64,000 nt of DNA from Haladaptatus sp. ZSTT2 (GTDB lineage Archaea; Halobacteriota; Halobacteria; Halobacteriales; Halococcaceae): contig NZ_JBAMHQ010000001.1 of NCBI RefSeq assembly GCF_037081775.1, forward strand, positions 1,736,001 to 1,800,000, given 5' to 3'. The notes under the pieces were generated by a model. The model saw only the letters and a program-made list of their open reading frames with translations, searched no databases and was not told the origin of the DNA. Of this stretch, positions 60,252-64,000 are shown in pieces (position 1 is the stretch's first letter; every line of letters begins with the position of its first letter). The translations under genes and the position numbers were made by a program.

Positions 60252-61463
60252 ATGCTCGAACTTGCTGACGTAATCAAGGCCCGAGAGCGGGTTGAGGCGG
60301 TCGCCCGCCACACACCGCTCGACTATTCTCACACCTTCTCCGATATCACCGGCGCGACGGTGCATCTCAAACTCGAAACCTTCCAGCGCACGGGGTCGTT
60401 CAAGATTCGTGGCGCGTCGAATCGCATTGCCACGCTTTCGCCCGAGGAACAGGCCGCCGGTGTCGTCACCGCGAGCGCCGGGAATCACGCACAGGGTGTC
60501 GCGCTCGCCGCCACGCGAAACGGCGTGGACGCGAAAATCGTGATGCCCGAATACGCCCCCATCTCGAAGGTCAAGGCGACGCGCGCCTACGGTGCGGAGG
60601 TCGTCCTCTACGGCAAAGACTACGACGAGGCCGCGGACAAAGCCCACCAAATTGAGCGCGAGGAGGGGCGGTGTTACGTCCACGCCTTCGACGACGAGAA
60701 GGTGATGGCCGGGCAGGGAACCATCGGCTTAGAAATCTACGACGACCTCCCCGAAGTCGATACTGTCGTGGTGGGCATCGGTGGCGGCGGTCTCATCGCC
60801 GGGATTGCGACCGCGCTCAAAGCCAAGAATCCAGACATTCGCGTCATTGGCGTGCAGGCAGAGGGGGCCTCAAGTGTCGCCCAATCGCTCGAAAAAGGTT
60901 CTGTCCAGCAAATAGACAGCGTTGATACCATCGCCGACGGCATCGCCACCCGGAGCGTCGGCCAGCAGACGTTCGAGGTCATCGAAGAGCGCGTGGACGA
61001 GGTCGTCACTGTCTCTGATTCCGAAATCGCCGTCGCGCTCATCTCGCTGCTCGAACGCGGCAAGACGCTCGTTGAAGGGGCAGGGGCCGTCCCGCTCGCC
61101 GCGCTGCTCTCTGAGAAGTTTGACTACGAGGAAGGGGAGGTAATTGTCCCCGCGCTGTGTGGCGGAAACATCGACTTGAACGTGCTCACGACGGTCATCA
61201 TGCGCGGGCTGGTCGAAACGGGGCGCTACCTGAAGATTCGGACCGTGCTCAAAGACCGCCCCGGCGCGCTCGAACGCCTCATCGAGGTCATCGCCACAGA
61301 GAAGGCGAACATCTACGCCATCCAACACGACCGCACCTCGCGCGACCTCGCGATGAACGCCGCGGAGGTCGAAGTCGACTTAGAAACTCGCGGCCACGAC
61401 CACGTCGCAGCGGTGCTCGCCGCGCTCGAAGCCAACGACTACGAAGTGGACGTGCTTATCTGA
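60252..61463 (+). CDS. ilvA: Threonine ammonia-lyase with ACT domain
   Basis: This 403-residue PLP enzyme deaminates threonine (and serine) to 2-oxobutanoate for isoleucine synthesis, or catabolically. The PLP lysine is K51 (TGSFKIRGASN); the phosphate cup is GIGGGGLIAG; residues about 325-403 are an ACT-like domain (LKIRTVLKDRPGALERLIEVIATEKANIYAIQHDRT). The enzyme produces unstable enamine intermediates that RidA hydrolyses; a ridA gene is 1.9 kb downstream. It overlaps the patatin gene 3' ends by 25 bp. Confidence 0.92.
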   Translation: MLELADVIKARERVEAVARHTPLDYSHTFSDITGATVHLKLETFQRTGSFKIRGASNRIATLSPEEQAAGVVTASAGNHAQGVALAATRNGVDAKIVMPEYAPISKVKATRAYGAEVVLYGKDYDEAADKAHQIEREEGRCYVHAFDDEKVMAGQGTIGLEIYDDLPEVDTVVVGIGGGGLIAGIATALKAKNPDIRVIGVQAEGASSVAQSLEKGSVQQIDSVDTIADGIATRSVGQQTFEVIEERVDEVVTVSDSEIAVALISLLERGKTLVEGAGAVPLAALLSEKFDYEEGEVIVPALCGGNIDLNVLTTVIMRGLVETGRYLKIRTVLKDRPGALERLIEVIATEKANIYAIQHDRTSRDLAMNAAEVEVDLETRGHDHVAAVLAALEANDYEVDVLI

Positions 61464-62401
61464 GCGACGAACGACCGCCCGCGTTGTTCGCCGTGTTCGA
61501 GCAAGTCTTCTAAGAACGCGGGCGAGCGGTCGAGCTTCGACGCGCTCGGGAGTTCTCGCTTCAACTCGATTTTCCGGGTTCTGACGGGTTTGTAGTGTTC
61601 TTTGGGGAGGTGCCCGTCTTCGACCCATTCGTTTACTCGGTGGATGAAGCGCAGCTCTTGGTTGAGCGAGATGTTACCGGCCAACTCGTTGCGCCGGTCG
61701 TGAATCTCGACCAGCGATTGTGGCTCGCCTTCGCGCACCTGCGGATTTATCTGGATGACCCAGATTTCGTCGGGCTTCTCGCCGGCTCCGGTCATGAGGT
61801 CGTGAATCGGCGGGTTCTGGCTGAACAGGCCGTCCCAGTGAACGTGGCCGTTGATTTCGACCGCCGGAAACAGGGTTGGAATCGCCGTCGACGCGAGGAT
61901 GGCGTCCTCGGTAATCGCCGCATTCTCGAACGTCTCGAAGTCGCCCGCGTTCACATTTACGGTTCCGACGACGAAGTTTGGCTGGCTTTCGTCGTAGAGT
62001 TCTGGAATACGCTCGAAGTCGATGACCCGCCGGAGCGTCTCGCGGAGTTGGTCGTGACCCCAGTTTGCGAAGGGGTGGTTGTAGGGGCTGATTTCGGGGA
62101 GTGGGAGTCCGCTGTTGCTCGCGCGCGTCCATGAAACAACCGAGTTATTGACCCACTGGTCGACACCGGGCGTCGCGGCGATGTCGGCCCAGACGGCGTC
62201 GATGAGTCGGCAGGCTTCTTCTGGCCCGTCGGTGAGCAGGCCGTACCACGCCGCGAGCGCGGAGATGGCTCCACCCGAGGTACCAGAGAACCCAGTGATT
62301 TCGATGTCCGGGCGTTCCTGCAGGATGCCTTTGAGAACGCCACCGGTGAACGCGGTGTGGCTTCCGCCGCCTTGACACGCAATGGCGACGCGCTTACTCA
62401 T
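61439..62401 (-). CDS. Patatin-like phospholipase / predicted PHA depolymerase
   Basis: This 320-residue hydrolase has the patatin oxyanion segment GGGSHTAFTGG (11-21), nucleophile S42 in GFSGTSGGA, and the catalytic Asp in HWDGLFSQ (about D190). Such proteins include phospholipases and, in Haloferax mediterranei, the PHA depolymerase PhaZh1, which is paired with a 3-hydroxybutyrate dehydrogenase gene. Here the SDR gene just upstream overlaps by 8 bp, so PHA or lipid breakdown is a reasonable prediction. The C-terminal 70 residues are basic. Confidence 0.85.
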   Translation of the reverse strand: MSKRVAIACQGGGSHTAFTGGVLKGILQERPDIEITGFSGTSGGAISALAAWYGLLTDGPEEACRLIDAVWADIAATPGVDQWVNNSVVSWTRASNSGLPLPEISPYNHPFANWGHDQLRETLRRVIDFERIPELYDESQPNFVVGTVNVNAGDFETFENAAITEDAILASTAIPTLFPAVEINGHVHWDGLFSQNPPIHDLMTGAGEKPDEIWVIQINPQVREGEPQSLVEIHDRRNELAGNISLNQELRFIHRVNEWVEDGHLPKEHYKPVRTRKIELKRELPSASKLDRSPAFLEDLLEHGEQRGRSFVAQISTSTS

Positions 62402-63254
62402 AGGTGAGTGTCATGCCGCCGTCCCAGCGCAGGTCGCCCCCATCGAGATGCTGGCCGTACTGCGAGAAACCGAACGTGAAGAGGTTCGCCACGTCTACCG
62501 GTTCCATCATCTCTTTTACGCGGCTGTGGCCGAGCATCACGTCTTCGACCACCTCGCGCTCGCTGATTCCCCGCTCGCGGGCGGTGTCGGGGACTTGCTT
62601 CGTGACAAGTGGCGTTTTGACGTAGGCCGTAGAGACGCTGAAACTTCGAACCCTCCCCTCGCCCTCTGCGGCAATCGCCTGTGTCAGCCCGCGGAGGGCG
62701 AACTTCGTCATGATGTACACGGGTTTGTCCTGGGTGGCGACGTGCCCGTGGACCGATGCCATGTTGGCGATTGCGCCGACGCCGTCGTCGGCCTCGCGGA
62801 TGTGCGGGAGGGCGCATTTCGTGAGCAAGAACGGCGCGCGAACCATCACGTTCTGCATGAGATCGTAGGTCTCCATCGGGAAGCTCTCGATGGGGTCTAT
62901 GTGCTGTAGTCCGGCGATGTTCGCCACGTAGCGCAGTTGGCCCAACTCGGCGGCCGTCTCGACGAGCGCTTCGACCGCGGTGTCGTCGGTGAGATTCACG
63001 TCAGCGGTTTCGATGGGACCGGTCGCGCCCACTTCGGCTGCGATTTCGACAGTCTCTGCGAGGCCGTCTTCGTCCATGTCGGTGGCGACGACGGTGAGGC
63101 CGTTTTTGGCGAGGGCGACGGCGGTGGCGCGGCCGATGCCGGAGGCCGCCCCGGTCACGATGGCGACCGACTCGTCGGTGAATCGCGGGTCTGTGAGGGT
63201 GAGAATCCGGTCTGCGGTCAGTTCGGGCGGCGAAAGCTCGTAGTCGTCTCCCAT
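62394..63254 (-). CDS. SDR dehydrogenase, 3-hydroxybutyrate dehydrogenase-like
   Basis: This 286-residue short-chain dehydrogenase has the NAD-binding TGAASGIGRA, the NIAG motif (VANIAGLQH), and a catalytic Ser/Tyr/Lys: SVHGHVATQDKPVYIMTKFAL (Y-x3-K). It resembles BdhA-type 3-hydroxybutyrate dehydrogenases: AYVKTPLVTKQVPDTARERGISEREVVEDVML. Start MGDDYELSPPELTAD at 63254; the frame to 63488 continues antisense over ridA. The coupled patatin gene is consistent with PHA or 3-hydroxybutyrate use. Confidence 0.85.
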   Translation of the reverse strand: MGDDYELSPPELTADRILTLTDPRFTDESVAIVTGAASGIGRATAVALAKNGLTVVATDMDEDGLAETVEIAAEVGATGPIETADVNLTDDTAVEALVETAAELGQLRYVANIAGLQHIDPIESFPMETYDLMQNVMVRAPFLLTKCALPHIREADDGVGAIANMASVHGHVATQDKPVYIMTKFALRGLTQAIAAEGEGRVRSFSVSTAYVKTPLVTKQVPDTARERGISEREVVEDVMLGHSRVKEMMEPVDVANLFTFGFSQYGQHLDGGDLRWDGGMTLTYE

Positions 63255-63348
63255 GTGTTCGTGGGTTCGTTGACACACCACGGGCTTCAACCTTCGCCGG
63301 GGGCGAGACTCCTGCAGTTTTATCACGCTCGGCGTTGGGTCTCGTGGT

Positions 63349-63729
63349 ATGAAGGAAATCATCCACACCGACGAGGCTCCAGAAGCCGTCGGGGCGTACA
63401 GCCAGGCAACCACCAACGGGTCGCTCGTGTTCACCGCCGGGCAGATTCCCCTCACGCCCGACGGTGAGCTGCTGGATGACGAACCCATCGACGTACAGGC
63501 GCGTCAGTGCCTCGACAACCTGACCGCCGTGCTCGCGGAAGCGGGCGCGGAGATGAGCGACGTGCTCAAAGTCTCCGTCTTCTTAGACGACATCGACGAC
63601 TTCGCGGAGATGAACGACACCTACGCCACGTACTTCGACGACGAGCCACCTGCACGGAGCGCCGTTGAAGTCGGCAGCCTGCCAAAGGGCGTCGGCGTCG
63701 AAATCGAAGCCATCGCCTCCGTGGAGTAA
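63349..63729 (+). CDS. ridA: RidA family reactive-intermediate deaminase
   Basis: This 126-residue protein has the RidA/YjgF fold with AVGAYSQATTNGSLVFTAGQIPL and the catalytic arginine segment PPARSAVEVGSLPKG. RidA hydrolyses 2-aminoacrylate/2-aminocrotonate made by threonine dehydratase. Being 1.9 kb from ilvA in the same window makes a metabolic link plausible, although two genes on the other strand lie between. The divergent SDR gene shares the 94-bp control region. Confidence 0.93.
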   Translation: MKEIIHTDEAPEAVGAYSQATTNGSLVFTAGQIPLTPDGELLDDEPIDVQARQCLDNLTAVLAEAGAEMSDVLKVSVFLDDIDDFAEMNDTYATYFDDEPPARSAVEVGSLPKGVGVEIEAIASVE

Positions 63730-63739
63730 CGACCACGCG

Positions 63740-63946
63740 ATGCACCCCCGGACGAAGGCGAGCCTGCTGTGGGGCGTCGTTGGCGCACTCGCGTTTCTGG
63801 TGCTCGTCCAAGGGTACGAACTGCTCACCAGCCAGCCGGTTGACCTGCTGGTGAAAGGTGGGGTGGCGCTCCTCGTCTTCGTCGGGGCGTCGGTGCTAAC
63901 AGCCCTCGCAGACCGCCGTCTCGCCGCCGGAAAAAGAAGGACTTAA
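63740..63946 (+). CDS. Small two-helix membrane protein
   Basis: This 68-residue protein (MHPRTKASLLWGVVGALAFLVLVQGYELLTSQPVDLLVKGGVALLVFVGASVLTALADRRLAAGKRRT) has two hydrophobic segments and a basic C-terminus. It follows ridA by 10 bp and probably is co-transcribed. Function is unknown. The frame to 63665 is inside ridA and is not used. Confidence 0.7.
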   Translation: MHPRTKASLLWGVVGALAFLVLVQGYELLTSQPVDLLVKGGVALLVFVGASVLTALADRRLAAGKRRT

Positions 63947-63947
63947 A
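63940..63947 (+). promoter_or_regulatory. TATA box of the tRNA gene
   Basis: ACTTAAAC at 63940-63947 overlaps the stop of the preceding gene and is 29-36 nt before the first base of the tRNA sequence, which fits an archaeal stable-RNA promoter with a short leader. Confidence 0.5.
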
Positions 63948-63975
63948 CGCATCACGGGGATAGTCACGGACGCGA

Positions 63976-64000
63976 GCCAGGATGGCCGAACGGTAAGGCG
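63976..64000 (+). tRNA. 5' end of a class II tRNA, probably tRNA-Ser (truncated)
   Basis: GCCAGGA (acceptor strand), T8-G9, D-stem GCC/GGC and a D-loop GAACGGTAA with the invariant A14 and GG18-19 are visible, then the window ends. A GCCAGGATGGCCGA start is typical of class II tRNAs, and of serine tRNAs in haloarchaea. Anticodon, variable arm and 3' end are outside the window, so the identity is tentative. Confidence 0.75.

Noticed and set aside
1-64000. Insertion sequence or provirus
   Set aside because: No transposase, integrase, capsid or terminase frame is seen anywhere in the window.

Overview
The window is an ordinary stretch of the main chromosome of a haloarchaeon (class Halobacteria). 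The evidence is the acidic, Asp/Glu-rich proteins and a high-GC sequence with very few CTAG tetramers. Archaeal information genes are present: PCNA, primase large subunit, Hjc, TBP, RfcC, aIF1A, Rio1, Dim2/KH, thermosome, L40e, Tsr3, Trm1, TiaS and CarS. Many start codons lie about 25-30 nt downstream of a TATA-like box, the usual layout of leaderless haloarchaeal transcripts. I could not assign a genus. I see no CRISPR array, insertion sequence, provirus or rRNA.

Layout. 0-4 kb: end of a membrane protein, an RHH regulator overlapping a queuosine/archaeosine-precursor transporter, rlmE, and a three-gene arsenic operon (arsR-arsC-arsM) behind a dyad operator. 4-8.5 kb: pcnA-priL, a SWIM protein, hjc and an FNT channel. 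8.5-15 kb: ahcY and a TRZ/ATZ-type deaminase (S-adenosylhomocysteine disposal), an acidic secreted protein, hisG, tbp and a Trm-G10-type methyltransferase. 15-24 kb: a C5-epimerase-like lipoprotein, two MFS carriers, an RFC subunit with a degenerate ATPase site, a DUF4382 lipoprotein, RNase Z and a DUF460 RNase H-fold protein. 24-36 kb: a Bat-like regulator, an alcohol dehydrogenase, the aIF1A-Rio1-(wHTH-MFS)-Dim2-thermosome block, and lrp/glnA. 36-48 kb: PAP2 with two YihY proteins, trm1, hisH, a uracil-repair pair (UDG4 and endonuclease dU), L40e/Tsr3, proline dehydrogenase and carS. 48-54 kb: a PRTase-type regulator next to a purine-type permease, glutaredoxin, an HTH regulator, tiaS, then a gene-free run of tandem hairpins beside a decayed gene. 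54-64 kb: a threonine synthase-like enzyme with an AstE-like hydrolase, a PhoU/TrkA-C protein, citrate synthase, ilvA, a predicted PHA-mobilisation pair (patatin plus SDR), RidA and the first bases of a class II tRNA.

Most of the window is conserved housekeeping. The least explained stretch is 53.2-54.65 kb: a nested inverted-repeat control region, about ten consecutive non-overlapping hairpins in some 300 bp, and an adjoining pseudogene with one frameshift and one in-frame stop. Other points worth checking are the RfcC active site, the AhcY/deaminase pairing, the ilvA upstream micro-ORF, the palindromic control region of the purine permease and a Leu-codon context bias.
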